Shown here: positions 54,526-64,000 of the stretch, piece by piece
How the letters are laid out: every line of letters starts with the position of its first letter
Position numbering within the stretch: the first letter of the stretch is position 1
Assembly: GCA_047967505.1 (NCBI GenBank)
Contig: CM106541.1
Length of the DNA stretch: 64,000 nt
Reading direction: 5' to 3' (one strand)
Source of the DNA: Dipteris shenzhenensis
Lineage: Eukaryota; Polypodiophyta; Polypodiopsida; Gleicheniales
The notes under the pieces: model-generated
The model's database searches: none
Told to the model about the DNA's origin: nothing
The model's input: only the letters and a program-made list of their open reading frames with translations
Translations under genes and position numbers: made by a program

Positions 54526-54935
54526 TTAAGGATTTAGGGCTTAGGATTTAAGATATAGTGTTTAGGGTTTCGGGTTTATAATTATGTTTTTAGGGTTTAG
54601 GGTTTAGGACTCAGGGTTTAGGGTTTAGGGTTTAGGGTTTACAATCTAGGGTTTAGGGTTTAGGATTTAGGATTTAGGTTTTAAGTTTTAGGTTTTAGGG
54701 TTTAGGGTTTAGTATATAAGATCATGAGCTTAGAGTCTAGAATCTAGGGTTTAGAATTAAAAATTAGGTTTTAGAATTTAAGTTATAGGGGTTAGGGTTT
54801 AAGGTTTAGGGATTATAACTGTTATATAAGTTTAAGAGCTTAGATTGTATAACCTAAGATTTAGGGAACTTTAGGATTTAAGATTTAGGGTGTAAGATTT
54901 AAGGTATATAGACTATATAAAATATGCATTCCAAA
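54526..54935. repeat. Interstitial telomere-like repeat, TTTAGGG strand
   Basis: Perfect TTTAGGG runs at ~54,590-54,660, otherwise degenerate (TTTAGGA, TTTTAGG). This is the right, inverted arm of the foldback locus and is longer than the left arm. Confidence 0.9.
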
Positions 54936-54997
54936 GTATTTAGTTTAGATATATATAGAGTATATGTTATATGCTTTCCAAAGTGTTTTGTTTATAG

Positions 54998-55275
54998 GTA
55001 CAATCCTTTGCAAAGGCTTTACTTTAAGTAAGTATAAGTCTACCTAGTCAAAGTATCCTACTGATTAGGGATAAGCACATAGGCTAAAAGCACACCGATT
55101 CATATTTTCTTCCATTCATGCTACATGGTGTATCAAAAGGTACGATCCTTTGCAAAGGCTTTACTTTAAGTAATTATAAGTTACCTAGTCAAAGTATCCT
55201 ACTGATTAGGGACAAGTACATAGGCTAAAAGCACACCGATTCATTATATTTTCTTACATTCATGTTGCATGATGT
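54998..55275. repeat. 140-bp direct duplication
   Basis: GGTACAATCCTTTGCAAAGG (54,998) and GGTACGATCCTTTGCAAAGG (55,138) head two copies about 140 bp long, each ending near CATGNTGNATGNTGTATCA. Confidence 0.88.
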
Positions 55276-56040
55276 ATCAGAAGAAATGAAAAAGTATGTG
55301 ATAAGAAATATTTAGAAAAAATATGTATTCCATATCATGGATACCATGGATATCTGGTGGTTACTAAAGTAAAAAAATGATATGGATGCAATGATACTGT
55401 ACTTTTGTGCAAAGCTTTAAACAAAGTTTAAGGCTTTTGCAAAGTATTACACATAGTAACAAAGATAAGTAAGTATGCTAAACCTCTTCTAGATTCTATG
55501 GTTTTAAATACCTACCTTACAAATACATTATCTAATTTTTCATTCTTTGACTAACTAACAAGCACTATACACATGGAAGAAAAGCATACATGCTAAAAGT
55601 ACGTGTGTAAATTTTTATATTTTCTTATTTTTTAAATTAATTCGATTCTTTGATTGGCTACTTTTTAAAATTGAAAGGTTATTATTATATAATCTACATA
55701 ATTTTAAATGTTATTAATGTATAATATTAATAATTTATATATTTATTTAAATTTATATAATAATTAATTTATATTTATATTAGTTTTTAAGAATAGCAAT
55801 ATATTCACTAATTCTTCATTGTTTTAAGAATAAGTATTATATAAAGCACATATGCTAGAAGACCTCCCTTTCAAGTTATATTTTTTTAATTAATGTATTT
55901 ATATATTTATTTATATAATATTTATATTAATTTATAGATTAATAATATATATTTTAGCAAAATTGTATTTTAACATTAGTTAATAAAAATTTATTATATT
56001 ATGGAGTAAAAATATTATAAATGGATTTCTTATATTAATA
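55276..56040. other. AT-rich, no feature
   Basis: Very AT-rich (TATATTTATTT motifs), no coding frame and no recognisable element. Confidence 0.5.
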
Positions 56041-56690
56041 AAGTGTCATGGGAAGAGTTTTTTGGAAAGATTTATGATTAAATTTTGTTTTGAAGTTGTT
56101 GCATATGCAATAGGTAGGGAGGTTTGAGTGGTTTTGAGGTTGAGAGAGAAATTTGTAATAAAGTGTCGTGAGAAGAGTTTTTTAGAGAGATTTATGATTA
56201 AATTTTGCTTTGAAGTTGTTGCATACGCAATAACGCAATAGGTAGGGAGGTTTGAATGGTTTTGAGGTTGAGAGAAAAATTTCTAATAGATCGTTTTTTT
56301 TTATTGAGGAGTTTTTTGGAGAAATTTAAGATTAAATTTTGCTTTGAAGTTGTTGCATACGCAATAGTAGGGAGGTTTGAGTGGTTTTGAGGTCGAGAGG
56401 GAAACTTGTAATGGATTGTTTTTTTTTTGTGGAGGAGTTTTTTGAAGAGATTTATGATTAAATTTTGTTTTGAAGTTGTTGCGTACGCAATAGGTAGAAA
56501 GGTTTGAGTGGTTTTGAGGTCGAGAGAGAAATTTATAATAGATTGTTTTTTTTTGTTGAGGAGTTTTTTGGAGAGATTTATGATTAAATTTTGTTTTGAA
56601 GTTGTTGCGTACGCAATAGGTAGGGAGGTTTGAGTGGTTTTGAGGTTGAGAGAGAAATTTGTAATAGATTTTCTTTTTCTTAAAAATTGT
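56041..56690. repeat. ~120-135-bp tandem repeat, 5 units, each with a P2 dyad
   Basis: Units carry GATTTATGATTAAATTTTG, then GAAGTTGTTGCGTACGCAAT, then GGTAGGGAGGTTTGAGTGG. The core TTGCGTACGCAA is a perfect 12-bp palindrome in two units (56,479-56,490 and near 56,606). Earlier units have TTGCATATGCAA or TTGCATACGCAA. Unit 2 has a local duplication of ACGCAATA. Confidence 0.92.
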
Positions 56691-57159
56691 TACATGCCCA
56701 ATAGGCTAGGAGAGAAATTTTTGAAACTAGGTTGTGAGAGTTTCAGGTAAAGATAAAAATTTCTGGGAAAAAAGATTTAATGCAAAAATGGTTTTTTGAA
56801 GTTGTTGCGTACACACAAGTTTTTGAGAAAAGAATCGGATTTTTTAAAAAAATCAAATTTATAAAAACTTGATTCTTAGAAGTTCTTGCGTACGCAATAG
56901 GTTAGAAATGAACTCACCTCTTGCAACATTTTGAAAATTTTTGAGAATCCTACAACAAGTTGATGAGAGGAGAGAAGTGTGGAGTGTAAAAGAATGATCT
57001 TTGAATGAAAGAGAGAATGAAGAATGTTCCACTTATAGTGAACCTAAAAGAACTAAAAAGACCTTAAAAACTAAAAAAAGCTCATTTTCTATAAAACTCT
57101 ACTTCTCCTCATTCTCTCTCACAACTTTCCTGGAGCTCCATCACCTCTCCACCCAGGTA
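56691..57159. other. Non-coding, further P2 half-sites
   Basis: TTGTTGCGTACACA (~56,807) and TTCTTGCGTACGCAATAGGT (~56,883) extend the motif family at wider spacing. 57,001-57,130 is A/G-rich on the coding-like frame but leads straight into the CT block. No gene supported. Confidence 0.5.
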
Positions 57160-57648
57160 CTCCCTCCCTCCCTCTCGTCCCTCCCCTCTTGCTTCCCATC
57201 TCCTCTCCTCCCGCTTCCTCTCTCCCCTCCCTTCCCCTCTCCTCTCGCTTCCTCCCTCCCCTCCCTTGCCCTCCCCTCCCCCTCCCTTCCCCTCTCCTTC
57301 CCCTTCTTCTCCCGCTTCCTCTCTCCCCCTCCCTTCCCCTCTCCTCCTGCTTCTCCCCTCTCTCCTCTTGCTTCCTCTCCTCCCCCTTCCCCTCTCCTCC
57401 CCCTCTTCCCCCTTCCCCTTCCCCTCTCCTCCCTGCCCTCCCTTCCCCTCCCCTTCCTCGCCTCCCCCTCCCCCTCCCCGTTGGTGCCTCCCTTCCCCGC
57501 CTCCCCCTCCCCGCCGGCCCCTCCCTTCCTCACCGTCCCTCCCTTCCCTTCCCTACCGGCCCTCCCTTCCCCTTCCCCTCCCCCTCCCCCTCCCTGTCGG
57601 CCCCTCCCTTCCTCGCCTCCCCCTCTGCCTCCCCTCCCCGTCACAAGC
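57160..57648. repeat. Pyrimidine (CCCTCC) block
   Basis: Nearly 490 bp of CCCTCC/CTTCCC. Pro/Ser/Leu-rich frames of 150-200 codons exist in all three frames and have no biological support. Confidence 0.9.
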
Positions 57649-58595
57649 TAGAGGGAGGGAGGGAAGGGGGCCGACGGGAGGGGAGACGGGGAAGGGGGAG
57701 GGGAGGTGGCTGACAGGAGGGCGGGAGGAGAGGAGGGAGGGGGGGAAGGGGGAGGAGAGGCAAGGAGGGGCCGATGAGAGAGCGAGGTGGGGAAGGGGGA
57801 GGGGAGGTGGGAGGGCAGGGGGAGGGGGGAGGAGAGGAGGGAGGGGGGTTTAACTCCCCCCCCACCCCACCTATTGTGTACGCAACAGGTGGGGGGGGAG
57901 GGGGTAATACCCCCCGCCCACCTGTTGCGCACGCAACAGGTGGGGTGGGGGGAGGGGGAGGCGGGGAAGGGGGAGGGGAGGTGGGAGGGTGGGGGGAGGT
58001 GGGAGGAGAGGAGGGAGGGGGGGTAATAATACCCCGCACCCCACCTGTTGCATGCACAATAGGTGGGGGGTCTCACCCCCTCCCTGCCCTCCCTTCCCCG
58101 CCTCCCCTCCCCCTTCCCCGGCCATTAACCCCCCCTCCCTCCTCTCCTCTCGCCCTCCCATCACCCCCTCCCCCTTCCCCGCCTCCCCTCCTGTCAGCCC
58201 CCTCCCTTCCTCCCTCCACTCCCTTCCCCTCTCCTCCCACTTCCCCCCTCTTCTCCCTCTTTTTTAAGGTGGGGAGCAGTGAGGAGGACGCGAGGGGAGG
58301 GAGGAGGGAGAGGAGAGGGCAGTCAGGAGGGAGGAGGCAGGCGGGGAGGCAAGAGGGAGGAGGGAGAGGAGGTAGGCGGGAGGGAGGAGGGAGAGGAGGC
58401 AGGCAAGGAGGCGAAAGGGCGAGGAGGGCGCAGACTGGAGGGGGAGGCAGGAGGGAGGGGAGGGGGTCGACGAGAGGGCGCAAATGGGAGGGGGAGGCGG
58501 GAAAGAGGAAGGGAGAGGCAGGATGGCTGGGAGGCGAGAGGAGAGGAGGGGGTTAACCCCCAACCTATTGTGCACGCAACAGGTTGGGGGTTAAT
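57649..58595. repeat. Alternating purine/pyrimidine blocks with four P2 palindromes
   Basis: Purine blocks lie at 57,650-57,850, 57,945-58,020 and 58,270-58,555; pyrimidine at 58,075-58,265. P2 dyads sit at block junctions: 57,863-57,894, 57,917-57,944 (CCCACCTGTTGCG, 2 nt, exact complement), 58,032-58,070 and 58,553-58,594 (TTAACCCCCAACCTATTG and its near complement). Long open frames are composition artefacts. Confidence 0.9.
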
Positions 58596-58895
58596 CCCTC
58601 CCTTACCCTAAGCCCCCAAAGGGCTCAAAAAAATTTTATTTTATTTTTAAAGACAAAAAATTTAATTTAATTTAATTAAAAAAAGGAAAAAAAATGAAAA
58701 AATTTAATTAACTTAATTTATTTTAAAAAAATAAAAAAAGTTACACCTTGGAGTGTGAAAATGTGATCTAGAGTCACTTGATCAATGTGGAAGCTTTGCC
58801 TATCTTGCAACTCTGAGTCCTTGGCACTCTACAAACTGGCTATGCAAAACCCTTGGCCACTAGACATGCCTTATACTTGTCAAGCATCCCAATAG
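58596..58895. other. A/T-rich then unique non-coding
   Basis: 58,620-58,740 is poly-A/T rich (AATTTAATTT). Nothing recognised to 58,895. Confidence 0.45.
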
Positions 58896-58898
58896 ACT

Positions 58899-59090
58899 TT
58901 ACTTGACCTTGTATATTGATTGTGTCTCTATGACCTTATGCTTGACCAGATTCCATGTTTGATTCCTCTCAATGGACTCCATTGGGGATTGCCAATTTGG
59001 GTTGTCCTTTGTCTCTTCAAAGGACCTCGGCTCTTTGATCAACTTGACCTTAGCCATCAATCCGTAGTTCACCGTCAGCATGTTTCAAGA
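58899..59090 (-). pseudogene. Copia RT N-terminal fragment
   Basis: Minus strand: KLIKEPRSFEETKDNPNWQS, MESIERNQTWNLV, IYKVK. This is the start of copia RT (EP-SFEEA...W..AM..E...N.TW.LV...KWVYK). It differs clearly from families A and B and is only about 60 codons long. Confidence 0.75.
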
Positions 59091-59439
59091 AAAACTTCAA
59101 AAGATTCCTCGTTCCCACCTTTCTTTTCTATTTGTCTCTAGTTACTAATACATCAAAGTGATTTAAAATGCTTTAAGTTTTGGAACGTTAAATAAAACTT
59201 AAAAAAAATTTAAAAAATTAAATTAAATTTTAAATATAAAAATAAATTAATTAATTAAAATAAAATAAAATAATTAAAAAAAGAAAAAAATTAATTAATT
59301 TAATTTAACTTTAAAAATTTTAAAAATTAAAAATAAATAAAACTTAAAATAATATTCAATTAGAAATTTATCTAATATTTTGAGTTTGAAAATCATTGTA
59401 ATTCTCATTTTTTATTTTTGATTATTTTTCAGAAAACTA
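59091..59439. other. AT-rich non-coding
   Basis: AATTAATTAAATTTAA-type sequence upstream of the 59.4-kb frame. No clear TATA/initiator assignment is possible because the whole stretch is TATA-like. Confidence 0.45.
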
Positions 59440-61010
59440 TGGCTTCTAGTTTTGGTTCCAAGGTGTCTTTCAAATACCTTGAACATGCTTGATATTTTAT
59501 GGAGCGCAAATCAAAGTATTTTTTGGTGATCACTGCAGAGAATGTGTCAAGCATGAAATATTCTCCAGAGGAAGTAAGAAATGGTGGCATGGTCTCAAAC
59601 ATCAACATTAAAGAAAACAATTTGATAGAAGTGTGCAAAGGAAAGAATGACGAGGTGGTTTACAAGTTACAAGTTATGCACAAGCACTTCTTGAAGCCCT
59701 TAACAGATTCAATTGAGGGATCCCAAGAATTACTTAGTGCCTTAGAAGCATTGAAGAAAATGTGGGATGCATTTCCAAGTGGTGGTGTTGTACCTTCAGC
59801 AGCAGTAAGTGCAACAATAAGTATGCCATCTATAACATGTAACCCTCAAGTTGTACAGCCAATATCCGTGGCGATAACTATGGTAACTCTGGCAAGAGTA
59901 ACTACAATATCTATGGCAGTAACTATAGTATCTCCAATTGTACCTATACCATCGACTACTGCAACTACAGGAACAAGGAGTGATTGTGGAGCAGATTCAA
60001 GTTCTACATCTTTTCCTAGAAAGAGAGCAAAAATAACTCCTACTCCACATGCTGATCATTCAAGTGCAGGTTATTTAAAACCATGTGAAAAATTGGATAG
60101 CGATGAACAGGAGGATCCGCAAGAAGAAGATACAAGTCTCGAAGACTTTTCTATAAGTGTGGCAGACTTACATCCTCCAGAGGATGAGGGGTACATTTGG
60201 GGATTTTCACAATTCAGCATGGCCACAATGCTTATTGATCGAGCTTCATTGTTCACAAATCAAAGAAAGCTAGATAAGACATTTGCATGCAAAATGTATG
60301 AAGATACGAGGAAAACAAGAACTCCACTTGCCACTAATATCACTCTTCATCCTATGGCATTTAAGAGACTTCAAGAAGGGGATCCTACATTGCCTGATGT
60401 CACATTTCAAAAGCACGTGGACTTTCTTGATGCTTTTGAGAACTTTAGAAGGAGTGACTTTGTTCGTGGAGAGGCTTTGTACCAAAGCCGATATGGGACT
60501 GACATCGAGAAGAGATACACGACGCTAGCAAAGAATAGATTCTTGGAAAGATGCAGGTTTGAGCCCATTGATGGGCAACACTTTTGTGAAGCTTGCAGAA
60601 TCGCCCTTGATGAGGAAAGAAAAGAAAACTTGCTACAAATTGAGTGGATGGAAAGTTTCAATGGGTCATTTGTCATGTATGCATATTTAACGATGACTCG
60701 AAGTACATGCTAGAATCAAAAAGGCTGAATTTTGCTCCATTTAGATTGAAAAAAAGCTCTTCTCTTTCGAGAACTTGATAAAGGCAAGGGAGTTATGGAT
60801 GGGCTGTGGAAAGCCACAAATAGTGAAGGGCAGGAGACCTACATCTGAGTACATGGCAAAGAGGACTCGGTTCTATAGATGCTTGAAAGGTGTTGTAAGC
60901 AATAGGCAAGGCATACCAAGTAATAAGGTTGAGGCAAAGGAATTGAACACTGCCGTTTCAAGATACAGGGATGTTACTTGCATTGTCTTCTGCAAGGACT
61001 CAGTGTTTTA
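59440..61010 (+). pseudogene. Unrecognised protein, about 500 residues, lightly broken
   Basis: The likely start is ATG at 59,440 (MASSFGSKVSFKYLEHA), with a TGA at ~59,491. From 59,499 the frame is open for 404 codons: an N-terminal part with YSPEEVRNGG and LLSALEALKKMWDAFP; a Thr/Val/Ile/Pro-rich low-complexity linker (residues ~100-160); an acidic SDEQEDPQEEDTSLED stretch; and a C-terminal part with Trp/Cys residues (FCEACRIALDEERKENLLQI). After 60,713 the next codons continue in other frames, then 60,775-61,011 (KARELWMGCGKPQIVKGRRP) reads like the natural C-terminus. I do not recognise the family. It is the largest non-retroelement frame here and may be a decayed host gene or an accessory protein of a DNA transposon. 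A spliced gene is an alternative to frameshifts. Confidence 0.55.
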
Positions 61011-61054
61011 GAGCATGGTGAATGTTTGCCAAGCATATGAGATAGGGAAGATAT

Positions 61055-61768
61055 CCTATCTCTATGCATAGGCATATGATGCAATTTTTGTGGCAACTTT
61101 TCACTGATCTACAGAACAGTGGTCGCATAGCAAAAATAGGGCACCTTTCTGAGTGCCTGTGGAAAACTTCCGCCACCAAAACAGGCCCTCAAATGGCCTC
61201 GAATCAAATAAATAATACTACCCTCTCACCGCACCGCAAAGGGCATCCCAATCTGAGACAGTGCACTCTTGCACTTTCCAGCTAAGCTGCCTATAGAGAT
61301 TTGCTCCCAAACTCCAAAAAGGAAAGCAACACTGATCCTCTTACCAAGACACCATGAACTTGGTTTGCTTTCTTGAGCTCCTTACTACAAGCCGAGCTCT
61401 AATACCATGTGAAGAGAGTGGGAGAGAAGTAAGGAGTCTCACTTACAACTTTCTCACATACACAAAGGGGGAATACACATAAAGGTGGAGGCTGAAAATA
61501 ATTTTCCTCTTCTTAGTTGTGAAAGCCCAAAAGAACTCTCTCTCTTAGTACAAAAGGAATAGATAAACCCTATATGTGGGTCTCAAACCAAACTCAGCTA
61601 TTTTAAGTGGCATACTAACTAAGCCACTAACTAGAGTACATAAAGATAGCTATGATCTAGCTATTATTATTGGGCAGTGTACCAACCACATCTGCATCTA
61701 ACAAGTCGATGACATAAATGCACAATGGTCACCCTGGCATATCACGAGTGGAGCTCAATATCTCAACA
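61055..61768 (-). mobile_element. Copia A4 fragment: 5' LTR, primer site, leader
   Basis: Minus strand: LTR (61,768 to 61,408, 361 bp, full TG...CA ends), primer site complement GCTCTAATACCA (61,396-61,407), then A-family leader down to ~61,055. The element is cut before gag. Confidence 0.9.
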
Positions 61769-61930
61769 GGTGGGGGGTGGGTAATGAGGGTGACCATAGA
61801 AGGGGGGGCTGAGGGGGGGGGAGGGGGTAGGGCGAACCCAAGGGAGGGAGGGGGAAGTAAAGAGGAGGGGGAGGGGTCTGGGGGAGGGGGGGAGCGGGAG
61901 GAGGAGGAAAAAGGGCAACCATAGGCTCCC
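61769..61930. repeat. G-rich block next to copia A4 LTR
   Basis: GGTGGGGGGTGGG followed by many G4-G9 runs. The first bases after the LTR (CAACAGGTGGGG overlapping its end) equal a P2 half-site. Purine-rich frames are artefacts. Confidence 0.85.
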
Positions 61931-62597
61931 CCTGTTGTGATTAGGCTTGCCGGGGCTCTCGATTGTAAGCTAGTGTCTGTAGCTTCTACCATTAACACCT
62001 ATTTTATTAATTTTGGACTTTTTGTGTTGTTTTTGGACAAAGCCCAAAAATCCTTCCCAAATGAAAACTTTACTTTGTGAAAATATCCTCCCCAAATCAA
62101 AATTTTACTTTCTGAAAATATTCTTCCCAAATCAAAAGTTCACTTTGTGGCACTATCATATTCACATAAAAATATTGTTTTTTCAATCTATACTTTTGCA
62201 CCAACATGCAAGAATTTGAAATAATCCTATATTAGAAATTCTAGCTATATCTAAGTTATTTGTTAATTTAATTATTTTTAATATTTTTCCTTGAAGTTTT
62301 TCCTTGACGTGATAAATTTATAAATCCATGAAAGGAGACTTAAATATTTCATGAAAATAACATTGTCACTTGCAATATGCACAAAATTTTTAAAACTTTT
62401 AATAAATAGAAAAAAGACATGATGCCATAAGACCCAAGTTTTGTATTAAACCAAAGAGGTATAATAGCAATTATAGCTATTATTATATAATGATTACATT
62501 GAGAGACGTTGCTCTCAGCTAGAGTCTTTATATCCAAAATGATATAGATTGAACATATGTTTACAATTTAAATTGTTGCTCTTAAAGAGCCTCAATT
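61931..62597. other. Non-coding, no feature
   Basis: A short three-fold phrase (CTTCCCAAATGAAAACTTTACTTTG-like, ~62,052-62,150, ~45 bp apart) is present. Otherwise nothing recognised. Confidence 0.45.
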
Positions 62598-63025
62598 TGT
62601 GCCATCTGCATAATTTGACTCCCCATTGTCTTATTGCTCAATGTCACGATAGTCCCTTGCCAGGTGCCATCTGCATAATTTGACTCCCACTTGTCTTGCC
62701 AAGCCTTGTCCCTTGGGTGCATTAACTCCCCATTGTCTTATTGCTCAATGCAATAGTCCCTTGCCATGTGCCATCTGCATTAACTCCCTATTGTCTTGCC
62801 AATCCTTGACCCTTGGATGACATCCAGTGCAAAATATAGGTGCCATTTGCATTAACTCCCATAAGTTATCTTGCCAAGCCTTGCCCCTTGGGTGCATTGA
62901 CTCCCCATTGTCTTATTGCTCAATGTGATAGTCCCTTGCCAGGTGCCATCTGCATTAACTCCCTATTGTCTTGGCAAGCCTTGACCCTTGGGTGACATCC
63001 AGTGCATATTTTGACTCTCATTTGA
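62598..63025. repeat. Compound tandem repeat (GTGCCATCTGCAT...)
   Basis: GTGCCATCTGCAT recurs near 62,598, 62,663, 62,767, 62,842 (one change) and 62,944, alternating with TGTCTTGCCAAGCCTTG and TCTTATTGCTCAATG phrases. The result is a mixed ~65/105-bp periodicity. It lies just downstream of the minus-strand DUF7869-type frame and could be part of that element's end. Confidence 0.85.
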
Positions 63026-63096
63026 CATAGGAGGTGATGACTCTGATTATAATTGTCTTGGATTGGCTTCTTGCCTAGTACCCAAATAAAATCCTT

Positions 63097-64000
63097 TCAA
63101 TGGACTTCAATACAAAGCTTTAACCATGGACATTCTTCATTTGCGCTGTCTCCTTCTACTTCCTCCATGGCGAGCATCCTTAAAAATTTGTGTATATGCA
63201 AAATAGTTTGCTGTGGTATTTTTATTTTTCTTTCTACCTCATATCCCATGCACTTCTTTGATTTCTTTGCCCTTGAATGCCAAGACACTATGATTTTCTC
63301 CGTCGAAACTTGAGAGACCGCTTCATCACTTGGGACCCACTCCTTCATTATACAATTAGTATACAATGTGTTGTTATCCATATTCTCCTTCCTGCCGTTT
63401 GGCTCATACCATACCGCTGTAAATGTTGTAGCTCTCCCTTGGTCATCTCTTTGCACATCAACTACTTTTGCAACCCAAAACTTCACATTCTCATATTCAT
63501 CATCCGATGGCCGAACCACAACAAAACAATCGACCTCTATATCTACTTGTGGCATAAACTCTCTCTTCTTCAGTCCACAATATGGATGTGGGAGTAATGA
63601 TACAAATTCCTTTTTAAAGACTGGAGCTGGGCGCAAATCGTTATGAACATTTGGCCAAAACATATTGCATTCTTCCTTGACATCCTTTGAGCCTCGCATT
63701 CTCTCAAGGTCCTTTATTAAATTTTGTGTCTTGTTAATTGCAGTGGTAGTGTGTTCTCTCCAAGTAGGCTTTGAATCAAGATATCTCTGGAGCATTTCCT
63801 CTTTGTATGTAATAAATGCTTTTAATCCTTCTATTTCATAGTTAGACCTCTCATTGAATTCTTGTATAGGAGCCCATGTTGGATACCTTTCCTTGCTGGG
63901 AATTGAAGTTAAGAGACTGTAAGGTTCTTTAGGTTCCCATTTTGTATCATGAGAATACTGTTGCCATTGCATTACAGGTTTTTCATCTTTTAAAAAAAAA
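63097..64000 (-). CDS. DUF7869-element protein, C-terminal part (runs off window)
   Basis: Open from the right edge of the window to a stop at 63,097 (291 codons counted from the first internal Met; the frame is still open upstream). Homologous to relic 1 downstream of its HTDEDID block: YEIEGLKAFITYKEEMLQRY, SLLPHPYCGLKKREF, then an SH3/chromo-like domain FWVAKVVDVQRDDQGRATTF, VWYEP, and a tail EWVPSDEAVSQVSTEKIIVS. Unlike the other copies here it has no stop. The catalytic part lies outside the window, so activity cannot be judged. The start codon is not in the window. Confidence 0.75.
   Translation of the reverse strand, partial: FFLKDEKPVMQWQQYSHDTKWEPKEPYSLLTSIPSKERYPTWAPIQEFNERSNYEIEGLKAFITYKEEMLQRYLDSKPTWREHTTTAINKTQNLIKDLERMRGSKDVKEECNMFWPNVHNDLRPAPVFKKEFVSLLPHPYCGLKKREFMPQVDIEVDCFVVVRPSDDEYENVKFWVAKVVDVQRDDQGRATTFTAVWYEPNGRKENMDNNTLYTNCIMKEWVPSDEAVSQVSTEKIIVSWHSRAKKSKKCMGYEVERKIKIPQQTILHIHKFLRMLAMEEVEGDSANEECPWLKLCIEVH

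Noticed and set aside
53845-54935. True chromosome end or telomere fusion
   Set aside because: The arrays are short, degenerate and internal, and the strand order is opposite to a head-to-head fusion.
57001-58611. Several 100-260-codon Pro/Ser or Gly/Arg/Glu-rich frames
   Set aside because: Homopyrimidine/homopurine blocks lack stop codons by composition. All six frames show it.
1-64000. tRNA, rRNA or snRNA genes
   Set aside because: I looked for tRNA A/B-box and T-loop patterns and rRNA-like blocks. Only retroelement primer sites complementary to tRNA ends are present.

Overview
The window is a gene-poor, transposon-dominated stretch of a land-plant nuclear genome. The evidence is Ty1/copia elements with the plant initiator-Met primer site, Ty3/gypsy elements with a tRNA-Asp-like primer site, an L1-type LINE, a MULE with a SWIM finger, and Arabidopsis-type telomere repeats (TTTAGGG/CCCTAAA). 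Recurrent relics carrying a DUF7869-type transposase-like domain and the lack of any recognisable housekeeping gene suggest a large repeat-rich genome such as a fern, lycophyte, bryophyte or gymnosperm. The sequence alone does not settle which. Nearly every coding stretch is broken by stops and small indels.

Layout. 0.2-1.6 kb: gypsy LTR (G1) with primer site. 1.6-7.1 kb: copia A. 7.07-7.37 kb: C-rich minisatellite. 7.4-14.0 kb: an inverted, internally deleted copia-A derivative split by a complete copia B, whose 5-bp target duplication is visible. 14.0-16.2 kb: fragments of a DUF7869 element, copia, gypsy and a LINE. 16.2-23.6 kb: copia A2 (minus) broken by copia B2 (plus). 24.1-26.0 kb: MULE relic fused to a copia integrase piece, then a 190-bp satellite (26.6-27.4 kb). 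27.8-33.2 kb: gypsy G3 (minus). 33.25-35.2 kb: DUF7869 relic split by a MITE. 35.2-50.9 kb: a region seeded with a dyad motif (here P1: GAGAATGGCAC, 2 nt, then its complement) into which gypsy G2 (36.1-40.2 kb) and copia A5 (43.3-49.2 kb) have inserted. A5 itself holds a young non-autonomous LTR element, D (46.0-48.6 kb). 51.4-53.7 kb: the best DUF7869 relic. 53.8-58.6 kb: telomere-like repeats bracketing long palindromes, then tandem and GC-rich islands carrying a second dyad motif (P2: CCTRTTGC, about 4 nt, GCAAYAGG). 59.4-61.0 kb: the only sizeable non-retroelement reading frame that I do not recognise. 61.1-61.8 kb: copia A4 fragment. 63.1-64.0 kb: an uninterrupted C-terminal DUF7869-element frame running off the window.

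No functional interplay between host genes can be read here. What can be read is a history of nested insertion, deletion and C-to-T decay. The least explained features are the two palindrome families (P1, P2), the telomere-flanked foldback locus, the mosaic divergence of the two G2 LTRs, and the triplicated polypurine tract of element D.
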